Shown piece after piece: positions 16,813 through 25,736 of a DNA stretch of 64,000 nucleotides (positions are counted from its first letter, which is position 1; each line of letters starts with the position of its first letter). The stretch is from Actinosynnema sp042752395. GTDB lineage: Bacteria > Actinomycetota > Actinomycetes > Mycobacteriales > Pseudonocardiaceae. The stretch lies in the NCBI RefSeq assembly GCF_042752395.1, contig NZ_JBHYXZ010000011.1, forward strand, positions 1 to 64,000, given 5' to 3'. Position numbers and translations under genes: made by a program. Under the pieces are notes generated by a model. That model had not been told where the DNA came from and did no database searches. It saw only the letters and a list, made by a program, of their open reading frames with translations.

Positions 16813-17418
16813 CTAGCCATTCGCCCAACCCCGACGCGGTGGCCCGGCGCACACGTACCCGGAGTACACCTGGTTCTTCACCCGGCAGCGCGTCGGCCGG
16901 AACCGGGACGGGTCGAGGTCGTGGAACCGCGTGCGGACGACGTCGTCGTGCAGCCGCTGCGAGATCACCAGCACCAGGTCGTCGTCCGCGGTGGCCAGCG
17001 CGTCCCGGACCGGCTTGGCGTCGAGCAGCCGGCAGGTCACGATCGGCGCGTCGCCGACCAGGCCGAACGCGCCGGCGGTGAGCGGCCCGCAGTGCATGGC
17101 CACGCGCATCCGCAGCGGCGTGCCCGCGGCCCGCAGCTCGGCCAGCGCCGCGGCGAGCCGCTCGGTGAAGTGGGCGACCACCCACGCGGCGTCGGCGTCG
17201 GCGGGCAGCACGGCCAGCTCGCCGTCGCCGCGCACCTGCCGGTACCACAGGTCGCGGTCCAGCCCGGCGTTGCGGGCGGCCGCGTCCAGCACGTCGCTCA
17301 ACCGTGCCTGCACCAGCGACTGGTCCAACGCGTCCAGCTTGCTGTAGCCCTCGACGTCGACGGCCACCACGAGGCGGTAGACCAGTCCGTGGAGGGGCCT
17401 CGCCATTTCGACTGTCAC
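16813..17418 (-). CDS. Cyclase-homology-domain protein, degenerate
   Basis: The 201-aa product consists of a single class III nucleotidyl cyclase homology domain: VVAVDVEGYSKLD (metal Asp position), WYRQVRGDGELAVLP (second metal Asp), MRVAMHCGPLTAG, and a GDAPIVTCRLLDAKPVR segment where active enzymes carry the transition-state Asn and Arg. The Asn is Thr here and spacing differs, so cyclase activity is uncertain. It follows the Crp/Fnr gene by 57 bp on the same strand. Such short cyclase-like proteins in actinomycetes may be sensors or partners in nucleotide signalling; that role is inferred. Confidence 0.75.
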   Translation of the reverse strand: MTVEMARPLHGLVYRLVVAVDVEGYSKLDALDQSLVQARLSDVLDAAARNAGLDRDLWYRQVRGDGELAVLPADADAAWVVAHFTERLAAALAELRAAGTPLRMRVAMHCGPLTAGAFGLVGDAPIVTCRLLDAKPVRDALATADDDLVLVISQRLHDDVVRTRFHDLDPSRFRPTRCRVKNQVYSGYVCAGPPRRGWANG

Positions 17419-17475
17419 GGGAGGAGCATGCCGCCGGCGGCGCGTGCGGGGTAGGCGATCACCGGGTTTCCCGTT

Positions 17476-18159
17476 TCAGGCTTCGGCGATCTGCCGCAAC
17501 GCCACCGGATCCACGACCGTGGCCGCCCGGTACCCCATGGTGATGACGCCGCGGTCGCGCAACGTGCGGAACTCCCGGCGCGCGGTGTCCTCTTCCACGC
17601 CGACGAGCGACCCGATCTCCCCCTGGGTGAGGTTGAGCTTCAACGCGATGCCGCCGTCGACCCGGTGGCCGTAGGCGTCGGCGAGGTGGACCAGGACGCG
17701 GGCGAGCCGCACCGAGACCGGGTAGCCGTTGTAGTCCGTGCGCCGCTGCTCACCCCACTCCAGCGTGCGCAGGATCATCCTGTGCAGGTCGAAGTGGGCG
17801 GCCGGGTACCGCGTGAGGAAATCGGTGAACTCGGCCGCGGCGACGACCCGGACGCGGGTGTCCAGGCACGCGGTCACGGTCGCTGAACGCGGGTTGCCGG
17901 TCAGGAACGCCATCTCGCCGACCAGGTCGCCGCCGCCCCTGACGTTGAGCAGCGCCACCCGCCCGTTCTCCAGCGTCACGGTCGCCTTCACCAGACCCTG
18001 CACCAGCAGGATCACGTGGTCGGACCGCTCGCCCTCGCGCACCAGGGGGTCACCGGGCCGGTACCGCTTCGGCACGCCGAGCGCCAGCAGCGCCGCGCGC
18101 CCGGCGTCGGACACCGCCTCCAGGTAGGTGCCGGTGGGCCGAGCCGAAGGGATCGCCAT
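17476..18159 (-). CDS. Crp/Fnr family transcriptional regulator
   Basis: The 227-aa product has an N-terminal cyclic-nucleotide-binding fold (YRPGDPLVREGERSDHVILL, RGGGDLVGEMAFLTGNPRSATV; the phosphate-binding cassette reads GEMAFLTGNPRSA), a dimerisation helix, and a C-terminal winged helix (LTQGEIGSLVGVEEDTARREFRTL). The R-S-A of the cassette fits cNMP or a related nucleotide ligand. The ATG at 18159 follows GGAGGAGG. A cyclase-homology gene lies directly downstream, suggesting a two-gene signalling unit. Confidence 0.88.
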   Translation of the reverse strand: MAIPSARPTGTYLEAVSDAGRAALLALGVPKRYRPGDPLVREGERSDHVILLVQGLVKATVTLENGRVALLNVRGGGDLVGEMAFLTGNPRSATVTACLDTRVRVVAAAEFTDFLTRYPAAHFDLHRMILRTLEWGEQRRTDYNGYPVSVRLARVLVHLADAYGHRVDGGIALKLNLTQGEIGSLVGVEEDTARREFRTLRDRGVITMGYRAATVVDPVALRQIAEA

Positions 18160-18278
18160 CCCGAGACCTCCTCCGCCGGGCACCAGTGTGCCGCTCGCGG
18201 GGGTGGTGACGCCGGGATTCCGGCCGGTTCACCCCACCGGTCCCACACGGCCTCGGGCGGGGCCGGACCGGCCGTTCT

Positions 18279-18353
18279 CCCGGCGTGACGCCGGGGCGGT
18301 GCCGGGCCGGGAGGTCGCGATCGGGCCGGACCGGCGTGCGGCGTCACGCCGGG
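18279..18353 (-). terminator. Long inverted repeat after the S9 peptidase gene
   Basis: Perfect 14-bp arms CCCGGCGTGACGCC (18279-18292) and GGCGTCACGCCGGG (18340-18353) enclose a 47-nt GC-rich loop with further pairing. It starts 8 bp after the peptidase stop, between that gene and the Crp/Fnr gene. Termination is the simplest role. Confidence 0.65.
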
Positions 18354-18360
18354 GGCCGGG

Positions 18361-20271
18361 TCAGCCCAGGTGGCGGGCCCACCAGTCCAGCACGGCCTCG
18401 AACCGCTGCGCGCGGTGCCTCGGTTTGCCCGACCGGGTCAGCTCGTGGCCCTCGCCGGGGAACACCAGCATCTCGGCCTCGACCCCGTTGCGGCGCAGCG
18501 CGACGAACAGCCGCTGCGCCTGTTCGAGCGGGCAGCGCCAGTCGTGCTCGGAGTGCACGACCATGAACGGCATCGAGATCTTCTCGGCGTAGGTCAGCGG
18601 GCTCATCGCGCGCTGGGCCTCCAGGCTCGGCCCGCAGTAGGCGTCGGTGAAGAACCAGCCGATGTCCGACGAGCCGGCGAACGAGTCCCAGGCGTTGACG
18701 GCGCGCTCGCTCCACGCGGCGCGGAACCGCTCGCCGTGGTGCGCGGCCAGCCAGGACGTCATGAACCCGCCGTACGAGCCGCCCATCACGCCGACGCGGG
18801 TCCGGTCGAGGTCGGGGCGCTCCAGCGCGACGTCCAGGACGGCGAGGATGTCGTCCACGTCCACCGTGCCGAAACCGCCGATCACCGCCTGGCCGTGCGC
18901 CTGGCCGTAGCCCGCGGAGCCGCGCGGGTTGGGCAGCACGACCGCGTAGCCGGCCGCCGCGTACACCTGCGCCTCGTCGAAGAAGCCCCACGTGTGGTAC
19001 ATGAACGGGCCGCCGTGCACGGCCAGCAGCACGGGGTGCGGCCCCTCGCCCTCGGGCAGGACGACCCAGCCGTGCACCGGGTAGCCGTCCGGCGCGGTGC
19101 CGGTCAGCTCCACCGACGGCCGCAGCGGCACGGCGGAGCCGAAGTCGGTCAGCGTGCCTCCGCCGACCAGCTCCACCTCGCCGGTGTTGTCGGAGGTGGA
19201 CACCACGGCGACGATCCGGTCGCCGTCCGCGGCGAAGGACTTCACCTCGGACCGGTCGCCCGTCAGCAGCTCCAGGTCGGCCAGGACGGCGTCCTCGGCG
19301 TCCAGCGGCACCCGGCGCAGCTCGACCGCGCCCCGGTTGCGCACCGCGACCAGCACCCCCGCGTCGGTCACCACGGGCGGGCCGGCGGCCTTCTCGCAGT
19401 CCACCGTCTCCAGGTCGGTGAGCCGGGTGAGGCGCTCGCCGTCGAACCGCCACAGGCTCGTGTTGCGGGCGACGGCGGCCGTGCCCGGCGCGTGCTCGGG
19501 CGAGTAGAACAGCAGGCCGCCGTCGGGCAGCGCGACCGGGAGCATGGCCGCGCCGGGCGCGAGCACGACCAGCTCGGGCTCGCCGCCCGTCGCGGGCACG
19601 GAGTACACGTCGTTGTGGAACGCCTCGGCCGCGCCCAGGTCGCGCTCGGCGAGGAACAGCACCGCGCCGCCGTCGGCGGTCCACGCCGGGTCTGCCGCGG
19701 AGAACGTGCCGTCGGTCAGCTCCACCGGCTCGGCGTCGGGGTCCAGGGCGTCCACGGTGAACAGCCGGGCGTGCCGGTCGGCGGTGAAGCCGACGTCGTC
19801 CAGCCGGTAGTCCAGCCGGGTGATGTGCCGCGGCGCCTCGGCGTCCGGCGTCGGCGCTTCGCCGCCCTCGACGAGCGGCGCGCCGTAGCGGCCCGGCTCG
19901 GGCACCCGCGACGTGAACGCGATCCGCCGCGAGTCCGGGGCCCACATCGGCACGCCCGCGCCGAGCTTGAAGTCGGTGAGCGCGCGCGCCTCGCCGCCGT
20001 CGGCGGGCATCACGTGCAGCTGCGGCGCCTTGCCGCGGTCGGTGACGCGCAGGAACGCGACCCAGCGCCCGTCCGGGGAGATCCGGGGGGCCAGGTCGCG
20101 TTCCGCCCACGTCCAGCGCGTCGCCCCGGTGCCGTCCAGGGCGACGCGGTGCAGCCCGCCCCGGTAGGCGTTCGCGGCGACGTCGGGGGTGGAGACGTTC
20201 ACCAGGACGAGGTCCCCACGCACCGACACGGAGCCGGGCTGGGTCAGCGACTGCAAGTCATCGGGGCGCAC
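18361..20271 (-). CDS. S9 family prolyl oligopeptidase/acylaminoacyl peptidase
   Basis: The 636-aa cytoplasmic product has an N-terminal beta-propeller (APRISPDGRWVAFLRVTD, GVPMWAPDSRRIAFTSRV) that gates access, and a C-terminal alpha/beta hydrolase with nucleophile Ser in GVMGGSYGGFMTSW, Asp in HSEHDWRCPLEQ and His in FPGEGHELTRSG. Such enzymes cleave short peptides or acylated N-termini. The start is a GTG at 20271. It lies 53 bp downstream of the terC-like gene on the same strand. Confidence 0.92.
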   Translation of the reverse strand: MRPDDLQSLTQPGSVSVRGDLVLVNVSTPDVAANAYRGGLHRVALDGTGATRWTWAERDLAPRISPDGRWVAFLRVTDRGKAPQLHVMPADGGEARALTDFKLGAGVPMWAPDSRRIAFTSRVPEPGRYGAPLVEGGEAPTPDAEAPRHITRLDYRLDDVGFTADRHARLFTVDALDPDAEPVELTDGTFSAADPAWTADGGAVLFLAERDLGAAEAFHNDVYSVPATGGEPELVVLAPGAAMLPVALPDGGLLFYSPEHAPGTAAVARNTSLWRFDGERLTRLTDLETVDCEKAAGPPVVTDAGVLVAVRNRGAVELRRVPLDAEDAVLADLELLTGDRSEVKSFAADGDRIVAVVSTSDNTGEVELVGGGTLTDFGSAVPLRPSVELTGTAPDGYPVHGWVVLPEGEGPHPVLLAVHGGPFMYHTWGFFDEAQVYAAAGYAVVLPNPRGSAGYGQAHGQAVIGGFGTVDVDDILAVLDVALERPDLDRTRVGVMGGSYGGFMTSWLAAHHGERFRAAWSERAVNAWDSFAGSSDIGWFFTDAYCGPSLEAQRAMSPLTYAEKISMPFMVVHSEHDWRCPLEQAQRLFVALRRNGVEAEMLVFPGEGHELTRSGKPRHRAQRFEAVLDWWARHLG

Positions 20272-20324
20272 GCTTCAGCACGTTACCCCACCGATTATTA
20301 GCAAGGCTTACGAGTTTTTGACGC

Positions 20325-21335
20325 TCACAGATGGTCACTGGGAGCGGGCACCGGCTTCACCGCTTCCGGGTGCCTCTTCACCTTGACCAGGCTCGCGATG
20401 GTGGTGATGGCCAGCACACCCACGATCACGGAGAGCGACAACTCGATGCCGATGGTCGGCACGTGCAGCGGCTCACCGCCGTTGACGAACGGCAGCGAGT
20501 TGGTGTGCAGCGCCTCCAGGATCAGCTTCACGCCGATGAAGCCGAGGATCACCGACAGCCCGATCGACAGGTACACCAGCTTGTTCAGCAGGCCGCCGAG
20601 CAGGAAGTAGAGCTGCCGCAGGCCCATCAGCGCGAACGCGTTCGCGGTGAAGACCAGGAACGGCTCCTTGGTCAGGCCGAAGATCGCCGGGATCGAGTCC
20701 AGCGCGAACAGCAGGTCGGTGGTGCCGATCGCGACGATGACGATGAACATCGGCGTGACGAACCGCTTGCCGTCGATCTTCACGAACGACCGGGCGTCCC
20801 GGTAGCCGTCGGTCACCGGGTAGACCTTGCGCACGAGCCGCAGCGCGACGTTCTCCTTGAACTCCTCTTCCTCTTCCTCGTGGTCGGTGCGCGCCAGCTT
20901 GTAGCCGGTGTAGATGAGGAACACGCCGAAGAGGTAGAAGACCCAGCTGAACTGGGCGATGACCGCCGCGCCCACGGCGATGAAGATGCCGCGCATGACC
21001 AGCGCCATCAGGATGCCGATCAGCAGCACCTTGTGCTGGTGGATCGCCGGCACCTTGAAGGTGGTCATGATGATCAGGAAGATGAACAGGTTGTCGACGC
21101 TCAGCGAGTACTCGGTGATGTACCCGGCGAAGAACTCGCCCGCGTAGGTGCCACCCGACCAGTACCAGATGCCGAGCCCGAACAGGACCGCCACACCCAC
21201 GTAGAAGGTCACCCACCGGGCGGCTTCGCCGATGGTCACCTCATGCGGTTTCCGGTCGACGATGAAGAGGTCGATGGCCAACAGGACCACCAGGCCGGCG
21301 ATCGTGGCGAACCACAGCCACACAGGGACGGACAT
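20325..21335 (-). CDS. TerC/Alx family membrane protein, probable manganese exporter
   Basis: The 336-aa polytopic product carries TerC hallmarks: FAGYITEYSLSVDNLFIFL with the conserved Glu/Asp metal-site residues, MALVMRGIFIAVGAAVI, and AIGTTDLLFALDSIPAIFG with the second acidic motif. A charged loop (HEEEEEEFKENV) separates the halves. Alx/TerC proteins export Mn2+ or metallate secreted proteins. A yybP-ykoY-like riboswitch in the leader supports Mn-dependent control. Confidence 0.9.
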   Translation of the reverse strand: MSVPVWLWFATIAGLVVLLAIDLFIVDRKPHEVTIGEAARWVTFYVGVAVLFGLGIWYWSGGTYAGEFFAGYITEYSLSVDNLFIFLIIMTTFKVPAIHQHKVLLIGILMALVMRGIFIAVGAAVIAQFSWVFYLFGVFLIYTGYKLARTDHEEEEEEFKENVALRLVRKVYPVTDGYRDARSFVKIDGKRFVTPMFIVIVAIGTTDLLFALDSIPAIFGLTKEPFLVFTANAFALMGLRQLYFLLGGLLNKLVYLSIGLSVILGFIGVKLILEALHTNSLPFVNGGEPLHVPTIGIELSLSVIVGVLAITTIASLVKVKRHPEAVKPVPAPSDHL

Positions 21336-21361
21336 CTACCACAACCTCCGGTACATCGCGC

Positions 21362-21480
21362 GCACGCCAATGACCGGAGGTCTCCTCCGCCGACTGGATC
21401 AGCCGACCGGCGGCACCGGGAACCTCACGCCAGGCTCCGTGCTGACGACACCGCCGCTGGGGAGTACTCCCCTCCACGCC
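21362..21480 (-). promoter_or_regulatory. yybP-ykoY (manganese) riboswitch
   Basis: Read on the minus strand, the leader of the TerC gene holds the conserved blocks of this RNA in order: GGGGAGTA (about 21473-21466), TGTCGTCAGCACGGAGCCTG (about 21452-21433), a variable GC-rich hairpin, and GGAGACCTCC (about 21385-21376). The 3' edge is 25-30 nt before the ATG. The class binds Mn2+ and switches on Mn exporters. Boundaries are approximate. Confidence 0.8.
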
Positions 21481-21625
21481 TACACAGTCTCACGCATGAC
21501 CACGGTCCCGCGCCAGCGGGGGTGATCAGGGGCACCCGTCCGGGCTTCCCACCGGCGGGTTCGCTGAGAGCGGGAACCCCCGACCGACAGCCCGTTCTCA
21601 GGTGATCCGGCCTAAGGTCAACTCC

Positions 21626-24487
21626 GTGGCCTCCCTCAACCGCCTCCGCGGCAGGTGGTCGCTCCCCGCGCTGGTCGTGCTGGTCGCCCTGGTGGGCGCC
21701 ATCGTGGTCTTCACGCGCCAGGGGGACGACCCCGCCCCGGTGAGCACCCGCGAAGCGGTGATCGACGTGCCGGAAAGCCCGGGCAGCGACCGCACCGTGC
21801 AAATCGACACCACCCTGTACCTGCCCGAACGCACACCGGCGCCCGCCGTCCTGCTGCCGCACGGCTTCGGCGGCAGCAAGGCGAGCGTGGCCGCGCAGGC
21901 GACCGAACTCGCCCGGCGCGGCTTCGTCGTGCTCGCCTACTCCGCCCGCGGCTTCGGCCGCAGCACCGGCCAGATCGCGCTGAACTCGCTGGACCACGAG
22001 GTCCGGGACGCGCAGAAGCTGCTCGACTGGCTGGCCACCCGCGAGGAGGTGGTGACCGACGGCGGCGGCGACCCGCGGGTCGGCGTGACCGGCGGCTCGT
22101 ACGGCGGCGCGCTGGCGCTGTCCCTGGCCGGTGTCGACCGCCGGGTGGACACCATCGCCCCGGTCATCACGTTCAACGACCTGGCCCAGGCGCTGCTGCC
22201 GAACTCGGCGCGCGCCGACGACGTGCCCGCGGGCACCCCGGCGGCGGGCGCGTTCGCCGAGGACGGCGTGTTCAAGCGCTCGTGGGCGGGCATCTTCTTC
22301 TCCGCCGGCCTGTCCGGGGCGGACGCCACGAACCCCGGCCAGGAGGCCACCGAGCCCGGTCAGGACGACGACGACGCGAGGGCCGCCGACAACGCCGCCG
22401 CGGCCGTCACCGCGCCGCCGCAGCAGCAGGGCGACCCCCGGCCCGCCGGTCCGCTCAACGGCGCGTGCGGCCGCTTCCAGGCCGACGTGTGCGCCGCGTA
22501 CACCGAGGTCGCGACCACCGGCAAGGCCGGACCGCAGACCCTGGAGGTGCTGCGCCGGGCGTCGCCGTCCTCGGTCACGAACAAGATCACCCAGCCGACG
22601 CTGCTGGTCCAGGGCGAGCAGGACACCCTGTTCGGCCTCGACCAGGCCGACGCCAACGCGCGCGAGATCGCGGCGAACGGCGCGAAGGTGAAGGTCGTCT
22701 GGTACGCGGGCGGCCACGACGGCGGCTCGCCCGGCCCCGAGCTGCGCGGGCAGATCGCCGACTGGATGGCGTTCCACCTCCGGGGCGAGGGCGCGGACCC
22801 CGGCACGGGCTTCGAGTACACCGTGGTGGGCGCGTTCCGCAGCAGCGGCGCGCCCTCGTTGCGCAACGTCGTCGCGCCGAGCTACCCCGGCCTGAACGGC
22901 TCGCCCGGCGCCGAGCGCCGCGACGTGCCGCTGTCCGGCCCCGAGCAGGTGGTGGTGAACCCGGCGGGCGGCAACCCGGCCGCGGTGTCCAGCCTGCCCG
23001 GCCTCGGGTCGGTGGTGTCGCGGTCCAGCTCGCTGTCGTCCCGGCTGTCGATCGACATGCCCGGCCAGGCGGCGGTGTTCCAGAGCGAGCCGCAGACCGG
23101 GCAGACGCTGCTGACCGGGTCGTCCACGGTGCGGCTGCGCGTGGCCGCCGTGCCGGGGCAGCCGGTGCCGGCCGACGGCGCGGTGCTGTTCGTGAAGCTG
23201 TACGACGCGGACGCCAACGGCGTGCGGACCCTGCCCGGCTCGGCCGTCGCGCCCGTGCGGGTGACGGACCTGCCCGCCGACGGCACGCCGGTCGAGGTCA
23301 CCGTGACGCTGCCCGGCGCGGTGCGCCCGGTCGAGGCCGACCACCGGTTCCAGCTCGTCGTGTCGACCACCGACATGGCCTACGCGAACGCGCCCGAGCC
23401 CGCCGCCTACCGGATCTCGCTGGCCTCGTCCGCGCTGTCCGTGCCGGTGGTGCCGGGCGTGAACGCGACCAGCGAGGTGCCGACCACCGCGCTGTGGGGC
23501 ATCGCGATCGTGCTGGTCGTGTGCGTCATCGCGGCCGTCGTGGCGTGGTTCCGGCGCAGGCTGACCGCGGACGTCGACCCGGAGCTCGAGTCGGTGCCGC
23601 TGGTGATCGAGGGCCTGACCAAGTCCTACCCCGGCGGGTTGACCGCGGTGAAGGACCTGTCGTTCCGGGTCGAGCACGGCCAGGTGCTCGGGCTGCTCGG
23701 GCCCAACGGCGCGGGCAAGACCACCACGCTGCGCATGCTCATGGGCCTCATCCGGCCCACCGAGGGCGGCATCCGGGTGTTCGGCCACCGGGTGAGCCCC
23801 GGCGCGCCGGTGCTGTCGCGGATCGGCTCGTTCGTCGAGGGCTCCGGCTTCCTGCCGCACCTGTCCGGCGCGGAGAACCTGCGGCTGTACTGGGCCGCCA
23901 CCGGCCGCCCGCTGGAGCAGGCGCACGTCGAGGAGGCCCTGGAGATCGCCGGGCTGGGCAACGCCGTGCACCGGCGGGTGCGGACCTACAGCCAGGGCAT
24001 GCGGCAGCGGCTCGCGATCGCCCAGGCCATGCTGGGCCTGCCGGACCTGCTGGTGCTGGACGAACCGGCCAACGGGCTCGACCCGCCCCAGATCCACCAG
24101 ATGCGCGAGGTGCTGCGCCGCTACGCGGCGGCCGGGCGCACCGTGCTGGTGTCCTCCCACCTGCTCGCCGAGGTCGAGCAGACGTGCACGCACGTCGTCG
24201 TGATGCACAAGGGCACCCTGGTCGCCGCCGGTCCGGTCGAGGAGATCGCGACGGGTGGCGGCGAGGCGAGCTTCCGGGTCGACCGGCCCGACGAGGCCGC
24301 CGCCGTGCTGCGCGGCCTGGCCGGTGTGCACGACGTGCACGTGGACGGCGAGCAGGTCCACGCGAGCCTCAACGGCACGCCCCGAGCGTCCGCGTTGCAG
24401 GCCCTGGTGGCCGCGGGCGTGGCGGTGGACCAGGCGGGCCCCCGCCGCCGGCTCGAAGACGCGTTCCTGGAGTTGGTGGGCGAATGA
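21626..24487 (+). CDS. Fusion of alpha/beta hydrolase and ABC transporter ATPase
   Basis: The 953-aa product starts with a TM anchor (SLPALVVLVALVGAIVVF). An X-Pro dipeptidyl-peptidase/CocE-like hydrolase follows: Ser in GVTGGSYGGALAL (about 158), Asp in VQGEQDTLFGLDQ, His in YAGGHDGGSPG, and a jelly-roll-like region to about 610. A second TM (ALWGIAIVLVVCVIAAVVAW, about 622-642) leads to a complete ABC ATPase with Walker A GPNGAGKT (about 692), signature YSQGMRQRLAIAQ and Walker B LLVLDEPANGLDP. The permease gene overlaps by 4 bp. The start GTG 21626 was chosen because a TAAGGT hexamer lies 7 nt upstream. The transported substrate is unknown. Confidence 0.88.
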   Translation: MASLNRLRGRWSLPALVVLVALVGAIVVFTRQGDDPAPVSTREAVIDVPESPGSDRTVQIDTTLYLPERTPAPAVLLPHGFGGSKASVAAQATELARRGFVVLAYSARGFGRSTGQIALNSLDHEVRDAQKLLDWLATREEVVTDGGGDPRVGVTGGSYGGALALSLAGVDRRVDTIAPVITFNDLAQALLPNSARADDVPAGTPAAGAFAEDGVFKRSWAGIFFSAGLSGADATNPGQEATEPGQDDDDARAADNAAAAVTAPPQQQGDPRPAGPLNGACGRFQADVCAAYTEVATTGKAGPQTLEVLRRASPSSVTNKITQPTLLVQGEQDTLFGLDQADANAREIAANGAKVKVVWYAGGHDGGSPGPELRGQIADWMAFHLRGEGADPGTGFEYTVVGAFRSSGAPSLRNVVAPSYPGLNGSPGAERRDVPLSGPEQVVVNPAGGNPAAVSSLPGLGSVVSRSSSLSSRLSIDMPGQAAVFQSEPQTGQTLLTGSSTVRLRVAAVPGQPVPADGAVLFVKLYDADANGVRTLPGSAVAPVRVTDLPADGTPVEVTVTLPGAVRPVEADHRFQLVVSTTDMAYANAPEPAAYRISLASSALSVPVVPGVNATSEVPTTALWGIAIVLVVCVIAAVVAWFRRRLTADVDPELESVPLVIEGLTKSYPGGLTAVKDLSFRVEHGQVLGLLGPNGAGKTTTLRMLMGLIRPTEGGIRVFGHRVSPGAPVLSRIGSFVEGSGFLPHLSGAENLRLYWAATGRPLEQAHVEEALEIAGLGNAVHRRVRTYSQGMRQRLAIAQAMLGLPDLLVLDEPANGLDPPQIHQMREVLRRYAAAGRTVLVSSHLLAEVEQTCTHVVVMHKGTLVAAGPVEEIATGGGEASFRVDRPDEAAAVLRGLAGVHDVHVDGEQVHASLNGTPRASALQALVAAGVAVDQAGPRRRLEDAFLELVGE

Positions 24488-25544
24488 GCGAGAACGGTGT
24501 GCACACCGACCCGGCGGCGATCTCCGACCTGACCGACGCGGCGCGGGCCGAGCGGTCGTCGGTGGCGCCGGACGGGTCGAAGGTCGGCTACAAGGCGTCG
24601 CGGACGCTGCCGGTGCGGGTCGAACTGGTGCGGCAGCTGCGCCGCAGGCGGACGCAGCTCGTGCTCGGTTTCCTGGTCCTGCTGCCGTTCATCCTGGTGG
24701 TGGCGTTCGAGCTGGGCCAGGCGTCGCCCAACACGCCGTCCGGCGTGGTGGTGGAACAGGCCCCCGCCCGAGNNNNNNNNNNGGCCTCTCTCTGGTGCTG
24801 GTTATCTGGTACCGGGCGCATACCAGCGGGGTGGGGCGTTGCCCGGGGGCCGCGCCCCCCCCCACCCGGGCGCCGGGGGGTTCCGACCACCGGCCCACGG
24901 CCAGCGGCGTGAACTTCGTGATCCTGACGTTGTTCGTGAGCAGCAGCTTCCTGCTGCCGATGATCGTGGCGCTGTTCTTCGGCGACACGATCGCGAGCGA
25001 GGCGTCGTGGTCGTCGTTGAAGTACCTGCTCGCCGCGCCGATCCCCCGGCACCGGCTGCTGCGGCGCAAGGCGGTGGCGTCCGGGCTGATGTCGGTGTTC
25101 GCGCTGGCGCTGCTGCCCGCGGTGGCGCTGGGCGTCGGCGTGGTCTGGTACGGGGCCGGGGAGGCGGTGTCGCCGACCGGCGAGGCGGCGTCCTTCGGCT
25201 CGGGGGTCTACGGCGTGGCGCTGGCCGTCGTCTACATCTCCATCCACCTGTTCTGGGTGGCGGGCCTCGCGCTGTACCTGTCGGTGTCCACGGACGCGCC
25301 GCTGGGCGCGGTCGGCGGCGCGGTGCTGGCGTCGATCCTGTCGCAGATCCTCGACCAGATCACGGCGCTGGAAGGGCTGCGGGACTACCTGCCGACGCAC
25401 TACGCGCTGGCGTGGGTGGACCTGCTGTCGTCGGACGTGGACTGGTCCCAGATGGCGAAGGGCACGTTCTCCGCCCTGGCCTACGGCGCGTTCTTCAGCC
25501 TCCTGGCGGCGCGGAAGTTCGCCCGCAAGGACATCACGAGCTGA
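24484..25544 (+). CDS. ABC transporter permease, interrupted by an assembly gap
   Basis: The N-terminal part (to 24772) reads into a first TM helix (LVLGFLVLLPFILVVAF). After ten Ns and about 110 doubtful bases the reading resumes at about 24893 with ASGVNFVILTLFVSSSFLLP and continues with an ABC-2-type permease (SSLKYLLAAPIPRHRLLRRK, then GAVGGAVLASILSQILDQ) to a stop at 25544. The frames on the two sides differ, which is expected across a gap of arbitrary length. It partners the fused hydrolase-ATPase. The gene is probably intact in the organism. Confidence 0.8.
24773..24782. other. Assembly gap (10 N) inside the permease gene
   Basis: Ten Ns of fixed length mark a scaffold join of unknown true size. 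The next bases, 24783 to about 24890, are unlike the neighbouring coding sequence, include a C-run and break the reading frame, so they look like an unreliable contig end. Confidence 0.95.
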
Positions 25545-25563
25545 CACGCGCGACCCGACGAGC

Positions 25564-25720
25564 GGGGGGGGGGGGGGGGCCGGCGGGCGGCGGCCCCGAC
25601 GGTGCCACCGGCGCGCGCCGCGCGCCCGGGCGCGCCGNNNNNNNNNNGGCGGGTATGTCCCCCGACACGCAAACCCGGCCCTCCCCCCCCCCCCCCCCCC
25701 CCCCCCCCCCCGCCCCCCCC
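25564..25720. other. Second assembly gap with poly-G and poly-C flanks
   Basis: A 16-base G run (25564-25579) precedes ten Ns (25638-25647), and about 29 Cs follow from 25683. The homopolymers look like sequencing or assembly artefacts at contig ends. The stretch from 25545 to 25736 holds no recognisable gene. Confidence 0.9.
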
Positions 25721-25736
25721 GGGGCCCCCCGCCGCG

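Noticed and set aside
24783..24890. Possible inserted or foreign DNA inside the permease gene
   Set aside because: It directly follows an N gap and carries homopolymers; a bad contig end explains it better.
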